This document shows, piece by piece, positions 21,527-29,872 of a DNA stretch of 64,000 nt; position 1 is the first letter of the stretch, and the number at the start of each line of letters is the position of its first letter. A program made the position numbers and the translations under genes. The notes beneath the pieces were generated by a model that had not been told where the DNA came from, did no database searches, and saw only the letters and a program-made list of their open reading frames with translations. Origin of the DNA: Hymenobacter cellulosilyticus. GTDB lineage: Bacteria > Bacteroidota > Bacteroidia > Cytophagales > Hymenobacteraceae. The stretch is taken from positions 1 to 64,000 of the forward strand of contig NZ_CP095046.1 of assembly GCF_022919215.1 (NCBI RefSeq), in the 5' to 3' direction.

Positions 21527-22840
21527 TTAGGTGGTAGGGTTGGAAGTAGGGCTCAGATGGTGGTAAATGAAACGGTCGTCCCGTTCCCACCATCCTTTGT
21601 TCTGTAGCAGCGGGTGATGGTAATGTCCCTCAGTGGCCAGGGCTTTTACCATTTTAAACAAAGCCGTTTTGCGGGGCTGACCGCCACGCATATCGAAGAC
21701 GCCGCTTTCGTAAAAAGCTCCTTCCTGGGTTAGTAGCGTGTTCCAGTCGTAAGCGCCGAGCAAGGACCAGATGGTGATGGCGCGTATATCTACGCCTTCG
21801 GCCTTGAGCTGGTTAGCCGCATCCCAGGCGTATTGTACCCAGCGCATCTGCTCCTCGCGGGTGCAGTCGAGGTGAACTTCAGTAATGGCAAGAGGAATGT
21901 GGTACCGTTCCCAGGCCTCCAGCAGCAGATCGTGGAGGCCGGCCGTTTGTACTAGGCGCACCCGTACGGCCTCTACGTCGGCATAGTCCACGCGGGCTTC
22001 GCTCTGGCAGAGGTGGTGGGCCGGGAAGTACTGGTGATTTTCGTCCAGAAACCGCTCACTGGTCACGTAGTGATTGATACCCAGGATATCCGGAGGTAGC
22101 GGGTTCTTGACCAAGTCCAGCAGTTCGCGCTGGGAGGCGCCGTGCTGGCGCAGGTAATGCCACAACGGGTGCTGCTGATCCAGCTTGCCGCAGAGCAGAT
22201 CAAAGGTGAGCCAGCGCCGGTTGTTTTCAAACTCGGCCTGATCAGCCAGCTTGGGTGTGCAGTGAGTTTTGCCCAGGTCCTCGGTTTGCACCAGCAGCGC
22301 GTCGGGGGTTATTTCCCGAATGGCTTGCATGGCGGCCCGGGTACCCTTGATGTGGTTTAGCTGAATCCGAACAAAGGTTTTGTCGTCCAGCGCATGCGGG
22401 TACCAGATGCCGTAGAGGCCACTGAAGCGGGCCGTCGTGAGCGGCTCGTTGACGGGCGTGTAGTGCTTGATCCAGGGGTAGCGCTCGGCTACCATGCGGG
22501 CAAAGCGCGCCAGTTGGGGCACAAAGTTCTTTTTGTTGAGGGCCGTGTAACGCGGGCCGCTGCCGTGGTGCAGCAGCGTCACTATCGGGTCGATGCCCAA
22601 TTCCTGGAGCTTGGCCATACGCTCATCGGTCCAGGTCCAGTCGGGGTTATCAAGACTTTCGGGCGCTACTTGTTCCCACAGGATAGGGTAACGAAGCTTG
22701 CGGATACCTAGCTCGGCAAACAGGTTTAAGTCTTCGATGCGGGTGCGGTGCCCACTACTCACGAGCTGGTCGGTATACCCGTTGCCAACCCGCCGAATGG
22801 TACACTCTACCCCGCCCCATACTTCTACATTCTCCATCAC
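21527..22840 (-). CDS. Family 1 glycosyl hydrolase-like protein
   Basis: 437 residues with a GH1-type (beta/alpha)8 barrel. The acid/base glutamate is in TPVNEPLTTAR (about E132) and the nucleophile in LAITEVHLD (about E321); the barrel start reads ELGIRKLRYPILWEQ and the end IWSLLGAYDWNTLL. It lacks a signal peptide, so it is cytoplasmic. It precedes the RmlD-like gene by 3 nt and follows glf and a glycosyltransferase, so it probably modifies or proofreads a glycan intermediate rather than digesting food sugars. Substrate unknown. MMENVEVWGG at 22840 is a good start; residue 2 is an alternative. Confidence 0.85.
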   Translation of the reverse strand: MMENVEVWGGVECTIRRVGNGYTDQLVSSGHRTRIEDLNLFAELGIRKLRYPILWEQVAPESLDNPDWTWTDERMAKLQELGIDPIVTLLHHGSGPRYTALNKKNFVPQLARFARMVAERYPWIKHYTPVNEPLTTARFSGLYGIWYPHALDDKTFVRIQLNHIKGTRAAMQAIREITPDALLVQTEDLGKTHCTPKLADQAEFENNRRWLTFDLLCGKLDQQHPLWHYLRQHGASQRELLDLVKNPLPPDILGINHYVTSERFLDENHQYFPAHHLCQSEARVDYADVEAVRVRLVQTAGLHDLLLEAWERYHIPLAITEVHLDCTREEQMRWVQYAWDAANQLKAEGVDIRAITIWSLLGAYDWNTLLTQEGAFYESGVFDMRGGQPRKTALFKMVKALATEGHYHHPLLQNKGWWERDDRFIYHHLSPTSNPTT

Positions 22841-22904
22841 AGTTTGTGGTTCGTGGTAGGATACCGGTCTTACTATATTGTTCAGTTAAGACCGGCTAAA
22901 AACA

Positions 22905-23000
22905 GTACTGTCATCCTGCGCAGCCTTACAGTTCTGTTTAAGGCCCTGATCAACTCAGATTGCCGAAAAAAGTGCTGCTTGCTGCGCAGGATGACAGTAC
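22905..23000. repeat. Inverted-repeat (REP/MITE-like) element
   Basis: Perfect 20-bp arms GTACTGTCATCCTGCGCAGC (22905-22924) and its reverse complement (22981-23000) enclose 56 bp. It lies in the 195-bp gap between glf and the GH1-like gene and encodes nothing. No U tract follows, so it is not an ordinary terminator, though it may affect read-through inside the cluster. Confidence 0.75.
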
Positions 23001-23035
23001 ACCTGCGGCCGACTTGCGTCGGTTGTATCTAAAAA

Positions 23036-24211
23036 CTATTCTTTAGCAGGGTCACGGGGAACAAGCTTCTCCATGATGGAGGTAGAACCCGTGATGGAAG
23101 GCTTGTCGGCCACCTTTTCAACTTTGTCGGTGAGCTTCTTGTACAACGTCAGGGCCTGGGCTACTACCTGGTCCATGTTGTAGTACTTGTAAGTCGCCAA
23201 GCGGCCTACGAAGTGCACGTTGGGCGTCTCGTCGGCCAGTTTCTTGTACATGTTGTACAACTCGGCGTTTTCGAGGCGTGGAATTGGATAGTAAGGGTCG
23301 CCTTCTGCTTTGGGATATTCGTACACCACGCTGGTCTTGGGGTGCTGCTGGCCCGTCAGGGCCTTGAACTCCGTGATGCGGGTATAGAGGTGCTCGTTGG
23401 GGTAGTTTACTACCGGCGCGGCCAAGAACTTCTCGGTGTTCAGCGTCTCGTGCTTGAACTCGAGCGAACGGTAAGGCAGCTTGCCAAACTTGAAGTCGAA
23501 GTACTCATCTACCGGACCGGTAAAGATGATTTCCTTGAAAGGAATGAAATCAACTACGTCGTGGTAGTCAGTATTCAGCATGATGCTGATGTTGGGGTGG
23601 TCGAGCATACGCTCAAACATCCGGGTGTAGCCGTGCAGCGGCATGGCCTGATACGTGTCGGTGAAGTACCGGTCGTCGCGGTTCGTGCGGGTGGGTACGC
23701 GGCTTGTTACCGACTTATCCAGCTCCGAAGGGTCCATGCCCCACTGCTTGCGGGTGTAGTTGCGGAAGAACTTCTCGTACAGTTCGCGGCCTACTTTGCT
23801 TACTACTACGTCTTCCGACGTCTTAATAACGGGAATCTGCTCGGCCAGCGACTCCAGGAACTGCTCTACTTCGAAGCTGTTTAGCGAGAGGCCATACAGT
23901 TTGTTGATGGTGTCCAGGTTGATGGGCATGGGCACCATCTGACCGTCGACGGAAGCCAGTACGCGGTGCTCATACGGACGCCAGTCGGTGAAATTGGAGA
24001 GGTATTCGAATACGTCCTTGGAATTAGTGTGGAAGATGTGCGGGCCATACTTGTGGACCAGGATGCCTTCTTCGTTGTAATGGTCGTAGGCGTTGCCGGC
24101 AATATGGTTGCGCTTATCCAGGATAAGCACTTTTTTATTTGAACGAGTGGCCAGCCGCTCGGCTAGCACGCTGCCGGCGAAGCCGGCTCCAACGATGAGA
24201 TAGTCAAACAT
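23036..24211 (-). CDS. glf: UDP-galactopyranose mutase
   Basis: 391 residues. Interconverts UDP-galactopyranose and UDP-galactofuranose using reduced FAD, supplying galactofuranose for surface glycans. The FAD-binding motif is at the N-terminus (LIVGAGFAGSVLAERLA, then ILDKRNHIAGNAYD). KYGPHIFHTN and FRNYTRKQWGMDPSEL are family hallmarks, and the C-terminal FVGRLATYKYYNMDQVV completes the flavin site. Cytoplasmic. The C-terminal 30 residues beyond the core (EKVADKPSITGSTSIMEKL) are an extension. Lies between a glycosyltransferase (upstream, 91 nt) and the GH1-like gene. Confidence 0.95.
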   Translation of the reverse strand: MFDYLIVGAGFAGSVLAERLATRSNKKVLILDKRNHIAGNAYDHYNEEGILVHKYGPHIFHTNSKDVFEYLSNFTDWRPYEHRVLASVDGQMVPMPINLDTINKLYGLSLNSFEVEQFLESLAEQIPVIKTSEDVVVSKVGRELYEKFFRNYTRKQWGMDPSELDKSVTSRVPTRTNRDDRYFTDTYQAMPLHGYTRMFERMLDHPNISIMLNTDYHDVVDFIPFKEIIFTGPVDEYFDFKFGKLPYRSLEFKHETLNTEKFLAAPVVNYPNEHLYTRITEFKALTGQQHPKTSVVYEYPKAEGDPYYPIPRLENAELYNMYKKLADETPNVHFVGRLATYKYYNMDQVVAQALTLYKKLTDKVEKVADKPSITGSTSIMEKLVPRDPAKE

Positions 24212-24302
24212 AGTGCTGGGTGTCTTGGTGGCTGAAATGTGCGGTTACGAAAAGGATAGCTGAAAGCAATACGGAAGATGGGTCGTCTCTGTTCGGTCGA
24301 GC

Positions 24303-25532
24303 TTACTGTTTGTGCTTCAGCTTGTCCTGCATGAGTTCCACCATGCGCTGCCAGGTCAGATCCCAGGAGATGGTGGCCAAGTATTCGTCGGTGCGCTTGC
24401 GCCAGTCGGCGTCGTCTTTTTGCACCAGCGCTTTGGCAATGGCTTTGCCGAACTCGTCGGCCGTGGAGGCAATTTGAACCAGGTTCAGGTCGCCGTACGG
24501 GCGAACCACGTCGCGGATGGGAGTACTCACCACTGGTTTACCGGCCGCGAGATATTCGGGCGTCTTGGTGGGTGAGATAAACTTCGTGCTTTCGTTATCG
24601 GCGAAGAGCAGCGTGGCTACATCCCAACCACATAAATATGCCGGGAGTTCCTTGTACTCTTTACCGCCGAGGTAGTGGATGTTGCTGAAGCGAGGTAGTA
24701 AAGCAGCGTCAATCTTCACTACCGGGCCGATAATGACGAACTGCCACTCAGAATGCGCTTCGGCTAATTGGCCCAATAATTCAATATCAAGGCGCTCATC
24801 TACCACGCCAAAGAAGCCGACACGGGGGTGAGCAATACCAGCCTGGTCTTTCGGCTCGGGCAAGTTCTGCCGGGCCTGGCCAAAGTGGTCCTTATCGATA
24901 CTGCTCGGAAACGAGTGAGCATCAGCATGCTGCAGGCTTTTGGCTTCGTAGAGGCTCTGGCCACCGGTGTACACCAAGTCGGCTTTCTTGAACAGCTCCT
25001 GTTCCAATTCGCGCAGTTTGGGCGGGGCAAACTTGAAGGCTGCCAGCTCGTCCATGCAGTCGTATACGGTAAGTACGGGCTGCAAATGGCGGGATTTACT
25101 GAGCGCCATCGGGGTATAGTACCAAAAAACGTATTTATTGATACTATTCTCGGAAAAGTACTGAGTTAGCAGTTTGGCCTGCATCTCATCGTTCTGCTCT
25201 TCGGAAAAGCCAACGGGCAAGTGGGCCACCAAAACTTTAACACCGTTTTGGCGCTCCTTTACTTCGAAGTGTGCAAAATCGGGAGCCGTCTGGTCGTGGT
25301 GAAAAAAGGGCTCTTCCACGTAGAATACACGCCCCTGCTGCGCAAAACGCGACAATAGGTGCTGGGGCCGCTGCCATACAAAATCCCAGTGCAGGTGCGC
25401 AAAGCACACAAAATCGGGAAGCGTATAGGAAAAATCGGACGTAGTAGAAGCTGCATTAGCAGCAGCGGAGGGGGTAGCAGGAGCAGTCGAGGAAGCGCGT
25501 GGTGGTGCCTCCGCCGGAGTAGATAGCGGCAT
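24303..25532 (-). CDS. Glycosyltransferase, GT-B fold
   Basis: 409 residues. After an Ala/Ser/Pro-rich N-terminal 35 residues comes a two-Rossmann glycosyltransferase: FAHLHWDFVWQRPQHLLSRF at the start of the N-domain, YDCMDELAAF in the middle, VGFFGVVDERLDIELL at the start of the C-domain, and the nucleotide-sugar site SPTKTPEYLAAGKPVVSTPI near 330-350 with its conserved Pro-Glu. It resembles GT1/GT4 enzymes found next to UDP-galactopyranose mutase; transfer of galactofuranose is a reasonable but unproven guess. First gene of the four-gene cluster. Confidence 0.85.
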   Translation of the reverse strand: MPLSTPAEAPPRASSTAPATPSAAANAASTTSDFSYTLPDFVCFAHLHWDFVWQRPQHLLSRFAQQGRVFYVEEPFFHHDQTAPDFAHFEVKERQNGVKVLVAHLPVGFSEEQNDEMQAKLLTQYFSENSINKYVFWYYTPMALSKSRHLQPVLTVYDCMDELAAFKFAPPKLRELEQELFKKADLVYTGGQSLYEAKSLQHADAHSFPSSIDKDHFGQARQNLPEPKDQAGIAHPRVGFFGVVDERLDIELLGQLAEAHSEWQFVIIGPVVKIDAALLPRFSNIHYLGGKEYKELPAYLCGWDVATLLFADNESTKFISPTKTPEYLAAGKPVVSTPIRDVVRPYGDLNLVQIASTADEFGKAIAKALVQKDDADWRKRTDEYLATISWDLTWQRMVELMQDKLKHKQ

Positions 25533-25714
25533 ATCAAAGAAGCTGGAAAGGAAGATTTACCGCGGAAAAGGTGTCCAATACTAACCTAGCCCCGCGACAT
25601 TACCTTATACGCAGCCATCTCTAAAAAGGATACAGTAGTTTACTCAGCCGATGAATCATCAAATAATACCAGCTCAACCGTAAGGACTACCAACATTTCC
25701 TGCCAAAAGCTAAC

Positions 25715-26251
25715 TTATTCGTTACCAGAATATTTCGTCTCTAAAATATATTGTAACTCTACCGCATCCTGCCAAAAAAAATCTTTTCGTAACCACTCTT
25801 TTCGCACTCCTACTTGCCGAAAACCAGCCTGCTCGAACAGCTGCAAACTAGCTGTATTGTCGGCAGCCACGGTACAGTACAATTGGTGCAAGCGTAACGT
25901 ATGGCGGGCATAACCCAGCAAAAGTTCTAAAGCAGCCTGCGCATAGCCCTGTCGGCGTACTTCAGCCAATATGGTAATACCAACACCCGCCCGCTGATGC
26001 AACGGCTCAAAGTTGAATAAATCCAATGTACCGACGGATTTTTCCGCTACGCAGATTACCAGCCGCATCTGCCGCACTTCGTACCAATCGGCGGTGGCGT
26101 GCTGCAGGTACTGGCGCAGGGCAAAGCGCGACACGGGCGCCAGCGTATCGGAGACTCCCCAGATGCTGGGGTCGTTTTCCAGAGCGTAGAGGAAGTCCAG
26201 GTCCGACTCCTCCAGGGCCCGGAGCGTTACGTTGGCGGCTTGCTGCATCAT
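25715..26251 (-). CDS. GNAT family N-acetyltransferase
   Basis: 178 residues with the acetyl-CoA fold of RimJ/SpeG-type GNATs: VTLRALEESDLDFLYALEND at the start, VGTLDLFNFEPLHQRAGVGI in the central strands, and the CoA loop EVRRQGYAQAALELLLGYA with the Q/R-x-x-G-x-A pattern. It ends with the usual NTASLQLFEQAGF motif. The family acetylates amino groups of proteins, polyamines or small molecules; the substrate is unknown. Cytoplasmic. The start is ATG 26251 (or the next codon). dapF lies 73 nt upstream on the same strand. Confidence 0.88.
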   Translation of the reverse strand: MMQQAANVTLRALEESDLDFLYALENDPSIWGVSDTLAPVSRFALRQYLQHATADWYEVRQMRLVICVAEKSVGTLDLFNFEPLHQRAGVGITILAEVRRQGYAQAALELLLGYARHTLRLHQLYCTVAADNTASLQLFEQAGFRQVGVRKEWLRKDFFWQDAVELQYILETKYSGNE

Positions 26252-26324
26252 TGGTTATAAACCGGCCCCTGACCGAACGCCGACTACTGCCGGGCCGGCC
26301 AGGGGCCAAACTTGGTTTCAGAAT

Positions 26325-27122
26325 TTATACTTCTATTGTACCGCCAAACACGCGCTGGGCCGGGCCACTGAGGTAGACGTTGGTAAAGGAGCCGTCGGGC
26401 CGGGCCTCGAAGGCCACGTGCAGGTCGCCGCCGCGGGTGCGCAGGTGCACCGGGCTGCTGGCGCCGCGCCGGGAAGCGGCCAGGGCTACAGCCGTGACCC
26501 CGGTACCGCACGACATGGTTTCGTCTTCCACGCCCCGCTCGTAGGTGCGCACCTGCCAGGGCTGGTCGGCGGCCACGGGCGTTTCCACGAAGTTGACGTT
26601 GGTGCCCTTCTCTCGGAACAGCTCACTGTAGCGCACGGCCCGGCCCTCGGCAAACACGTTCAGATCAACCAAGGAGCTGGTGGGCATAAACCGGATGAGG
26701 TGGGGCGAGCCGGTGTCGAGAAAGATGCCCTGACCTTCCACTTCCTGCTGCCCGTGCACGTCTTGCATACGCAGGTGCACCAAGCCCTGCGCATCCACGT
26801 GGGCCTCGTGCGGACCATCGGCAGCCAGGAAGCGGGTTTTATCCTGAATAACGCCCAGGTGTTTGGCAAACGCCACCGTGCAGCGGCCCCCGTTGCCGCA
26901 CATCGAGCCCACGAAGCCATCGGCGTTGAAGTACACCATTTCGAAGTCGTACTCGGCGTGGTTGCGCAGCAGGATCAGGCCGTCGGCCCCGATGCCCAGG
27001 CGCCGGTCGCAGAGGTGGCGGACCAGGCGGGAATCGTGCTCGTCGAACTGCTGGGCACGGTCGTCCAGCATCACGAAGTCGTTGCCGGTGCCCTGGTATT
27101 TATGAAAGGTAAGCGCGGTCAT
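26325..27122 (-). CDS. dapF: Diaminopimelate epimerase
   Basis: 265 residues. Converts LL-diaminopimelate to meso-diaminopimelate without cofactor, for lysine and peptidoglycan synthesis. The two catalytic cysteines are visible in SMCGNGGRC (about C75) and in ETMSCGTGVTAVALA; FHKYQGTGNDFVMLD is the family N-terminus. A second in-frame ATG two codons upstream (27128) is possible. The DinB-like gene precedes it by 64 nt and the GNAT gene follows, but the spacings do not force an operon. Confidence 0.95.
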   Translation of the reverse strand: MTALTFHKYQGTGNDFVMLDDRAQQFDEHDSRLVRHLCDRRLGIGADGLILLRNHAEYDFEMVYFNADGFVGSMCGNGGRCTVAFAKHLGVIQDKTRFLAADGPHEAHVDAQGLVHLRMQDVHGQQEVEGQGIFLDTGSPHLIRFMPTSSLVDLNVFAEGRAVRYSELFREKGTNVNFVETPVAADQPWQVRTYERGVEDETMSCGTGVTAVALAASRRGASSPVHLRTRGGDLHVAFEARPDGSFTNVYLSGPAQRVFGGTIEV

Positions 27123-27186
27123 GGTCATAATAGGTGCAAAGATGGGAGGAAACGGCGGGGTTGCGAAGCGGTAAACGGAGCGGAAT

Positions 27187-27678
27187 TTACAGGCCTAGGG
27201 CTTTGCGGAGCAAGACGATTTGGCCGGCGTGGTAAAGGTTGTGCTGCGCTACTCCGTGCAGCAACACATAAACCGGATGCGCCGTGCCCGGTTCAACTTC
27301 GGGCCCCTCTCCTACTGGCGCGGCCAGGTCTGCATCGGTCAGAGCAGCCACGGTGTCGAGCAGCAGCTGGTGGGCGGCGCGCAGGTCCTGCCGGCTGTTT
27401 TCCCACAGCTCTTCATCGAGTGAGGTGGGCTGGGCAGGCCAATCCTGCTTGTTGGTCAGCGGAATAACCTGACGGCTGGCCACGCGCTGCTGCACGGTGC
27501 GAATCCAGGCCGCGAGGTGCAACACGATTTCCCAGATGCTATGGGCTTGTACTACCGGATGGGCAGCCGCCTGGCTGGCCGTGAGGCGTGGCAGCGTAGC
27601 CAGCAACGAAGGTCCCGACCAGGCGGCCCCGTCAAAAGCGCGCTGCAGTTGGTCGGTGATACGGGCAACTTCCGTCAT
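27187..27678 (-). CDS. DinB/DUF664-like four-helix protein
   Basis: 163 residues of mostly helix, as in the DinB superfamily of metal-binding four-helix bundles. The metal ligands are probably in HSIWEIVLHLAAW and in HGVAQHNLYHAGQI near the C-terminus, which gives the His triad of the family. Members include thiol S-transferases (YfiT/BshC-like) and proteins induced by DNA damage; the activity of this one cannot be assigned. Cytoplasmic, no signal. Transcribed divergently from the methyltransferase gene at 27803. Confidence 0.8.
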   Translation of the reverse strand: MTEVARITDQLQRAFDGAAWSGPSLLATLPRLTASQAAAHPVVQAHSIWEIVLHLAAWIRTVQQRVASRQVIPLTNKQDWPAQPTSLDEELWENSRQDLRAAHQLLLDTVAALTDADLAAPVGEGPEVEPGTAHPVYVLLHGVAQHNLYHAGQIVLLRKALGL

Positions 27679-27761
27679 AAAGAGGCGAGTAGGAAAGTAT
27701 TGGGTCGGGTGTGGAAGATAGGGGCTTTGCCCGCAACTACCACCGTTCGGCTCGGATGCCC

Positions 27762-27769
27762 TACCTTTG
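27762..27769 (+). promoter_or_regulatory. Possible -7 promoter element for the methyltransferase gene
   Basis: TACCTTTG matches TAnnTTTG, 33 nt before the start codon at 27803. The -33 element is not obvious. Confidence 0.45.
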
Positions 27770-27802
27770 ACGGGCCGCAGCGCGGTACTTTAGCACACCC
27801 GT

Positions 27803-28684
27803 ATGTATTCTTTTCTGACCACCGGCAACTGGCCTGACTACGAGCTCATCGACTCGGGCAACTTCGAAAAGCTTGAGCGTTTTGGCAAGCACGTGCTGGC
27901 CCGCCCCGAGCCCCAGGCCATTTGGGACCCGCACCTGCCCGCCAGCGAATGGCAGCGCGCCAACGCCACCTTTACCCGCGAAAAAGGCAGCCAGGAGAAA
28001 GGCCAGTGGAAAATCAAGCCCGGCACGCCCGAGCAGTGGATTATCAACTACGGGCAGGACGGGCTCAAGCTGCGGTTTCGGCTGGGCATGTCCTCCTTTA
28101 AGCACGTAGGCCTGTTTCCGGAGCAGGACCCCAACTGGCAGTTTATCTACCAGCAAACCAAGCAGCGCAAAGCCGCCGTGCCCCGGGTGCTGAACCTGTT
28201 TGCTTACACCGGGGCCGCCACGCTAGCCGCCCGGGCCGCCGGCGCCGACGTGACCCACCTCGACTCGGTGAAGCAGGTCAACTTCTGGGCCCGCGACAAT
28301 ATGGAAGCCTCTAACCTCGACGGGGTGCGCTGGCTCGTGGAAGACGCCATGAAGTACGTGCAGCGCGAAGTAAAGCGCGGTAACAAGTACCAAGGCCTGA
28401 TCTTAGACCCGCCCGCCTACGGCCGCGGCCCCAATGGCGAGAAGTGGCAGCTGGAGGATGAGCTCAACGAGATGCTCAAGCTTTGCCAGCAGCTGCTCGA
28501 CCCCCAGGACCACTTCTTCCTGATTAACCTGTATTCCCTGGGCTTCTCGGCCCTGATTCTGGATAACCTGGTGACGGAAATCTTCCCCAAGACGCACACT
28601 ACCCGCGAAATCGGGGAAATATACCTACACGACCGGGGGCAGCGGAAGCTGCCGCTAGGCACCTTCTGTCGCTTCGCCACCTAA
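27803..28684 (+). CDS. Class I SAM-dependent rRNA methyltransferase, RlmI/RlmK-like
   Basis: 293 residues. The SAM-binding motif I is NLFAYTGAATLAARAAGADV (about 134-153) and the catalytic loop is LILDPPAYGRGPNGEKWQLE (about 201-220), both typical of the Methyltrans_SAM domain of RlmI-type 5-methylcytosine rRNA methyltransferases. The N-terminal PUA domain of RlmI is absent; instead there is a short beta-rich region (TTGNWPDYELIDSGNFEKLE). It likely methylates rRNA, but the site is unknown. Plus-strand gene, followed 101 nt later by the Ppx/GppA gene. Confidence 0.88.
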   Translation: MYSFLTTGNWPDYELIDSGNFEKLERFGKHVLARPEPQAIWDPHLPASEWQRANATFTREKGSQEKGQWKIKPGTPEQWIINYGQDGLKLRFRLGMSSFKHVGLFPEQDPNWQFIYQQTKQRKAAVPRVLNLFAYTGAATLAARAAGADVTHLDSVKQVNFWARDNMEASNLDGVRWLVEDAMKYVQREVKRGNKYQGLILDPPAYGRGPNGEKWQLEDELNEMLKLCQQLLDPQDHFFLINLYSLGFSALILDNLVTEIFPKTHTTREIGEIYLHDRGQRKLPLGTFCRFAT

Positions 28685-28785
28685 CTTCTGGTTTTGCCCG
28701 GGCTTGCTGGTTCCTGGCCTGTAGTCAGGAGCCAGCGTAGCCGATGGGACAAGTCACACCGCCAGAAACTACAACCAACAAACGA

Positions 28786-29735
28786 ATGCACACTCCCCGT
28801 CACCGCCGTCTGGCCCTGATTGACATGGGCACCAATACGTTTCATCTGATGATCGTAGAGCTGCCCGAGGCGCGCCACCCCGAGCCGGTCGTATTGCTGC
28901 GCACCAAAGTGGGCGTGCGCCTGGGCGAAGACGGCATCAGCAAGGGCGAAATTGCGCCCGAAGCCTACGCCCGGGCCCTGCACACGCTGGCGGCCTTTCA
29001 GGAAGAAATAGAGCTGCACCAGGTTACGGAAGTGCGGGCCACGGCAACCAGCGCGGTGCGCAACGCCAACAACGGCCCGGCCCTCGTGCGTGACATTTTC
29101 GAGCAAACCGGCATTCGGGTCGACATTATTCCCGGGGCCCGGGAGGCCGAGCTTATCTGCCAGGGCGTGCGCCAAGCCGTGCCGCTGGGCGCCGAGCCCC
29201 ACCTGATTATGGACATCGGCGGGGGCAGCGTGGAGTTTATCGTGGCCAACCAGGAAACCATCTTCTGGAAGCAGAGCTTCGAAATCGGGGCCCAACGCCT
29301 GCTCGACCGGTTCTATAAACACGACCCGCTGACTACCGACGACGTGCACGAGCTACAGCAATACCTGACCCAGAAGCTCGCGGCCCTGACGGCGGCCGTG
29401 CAGCACTACCGGCCCTCGGCGCTGGTAGGCGCCTCGGGTACCTTTGACACGCTCGGCGACCTGCAGGCGGCCCGCGACGGACAGGAGCGCGGCCCGAATC
29501 CGCCCCGGAAACGCCGATTTCCCTGGACAGCTTTTACCAGAGCTACCACCAGATTTTGCACAGCACTCACGAGCAGCGCGTGGCCATGCCCGGCATGACG
29601 CCCATGCGCGCCGACATGATTGTGGTAGCCTGCGTGCTCATCGACTTCGTACTCAAGACATACGACTTTGTGCACATCCGTGCCTCGGCTTATGCCCTCA
29701 AGGAAGGCCTGCTGCAGGAAATGCTGACGCAGTAG
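28786..29735 (+). CDS. Exopolyphosphatase / pppGpp phosphohydrolase family (frameshifted)
   Basis: Ppx/GppA phosphatase of the actin-like ATPase fold; hydrolyses polyphosphate or pppGpp. Motifs: LALIDMGTNTFHLMIVEL (phosphate 1), TEVRATATSAVRNANNG, and MDIGGGSVEFIVANQ (phosphate 2). GASGTFDTLGDL is also typical. The frame breaks after GQERGPNPP; adding one C to CCCC (29503-29506) continues as ETPISLDSFYQSYHQILHST and ends at 29735 (950 + 1 nt = 317 codons, 316 residues). The start could be ATG 28744, but 28786 (MHTPRHRRLALIDMGTN) fits better. A long inverted repeat lies just downstream. Confidence 0.88.
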
Positions 29736-29754
29736 TTCAGTACCGCAAGTAGCG

Positions 29755-29850
29755 CGTCATGTCGACCAGCGGGAGACATCTCGCGTGTTTATTTGCAGTA
29801 GTATATAATTACCACTGCATGCGAGATGTCTCCTGCTGGTCGACATGACG
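29755..29850. repeat. Long inverted-repeat (REP/MITE-like) element
   Basis: Arms of 30 bp at 29755-29784 and 29821-29850 match at 29 of 30 positions; each outer end has the form CGTCATGTCGACCAGC. The 36-bp centre holds a smaller AT-rich dyad (TGCAGT...ACTGCA). The whole 96 bp can fold into one long hairpin. It sits between the Ppx/GppA gene and an LDH2-type gene and codes for nothing. Confidence 0.8.
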
Positions 29851-29872
29851 TTCTGTTTTCGCCTTTTCCTTT

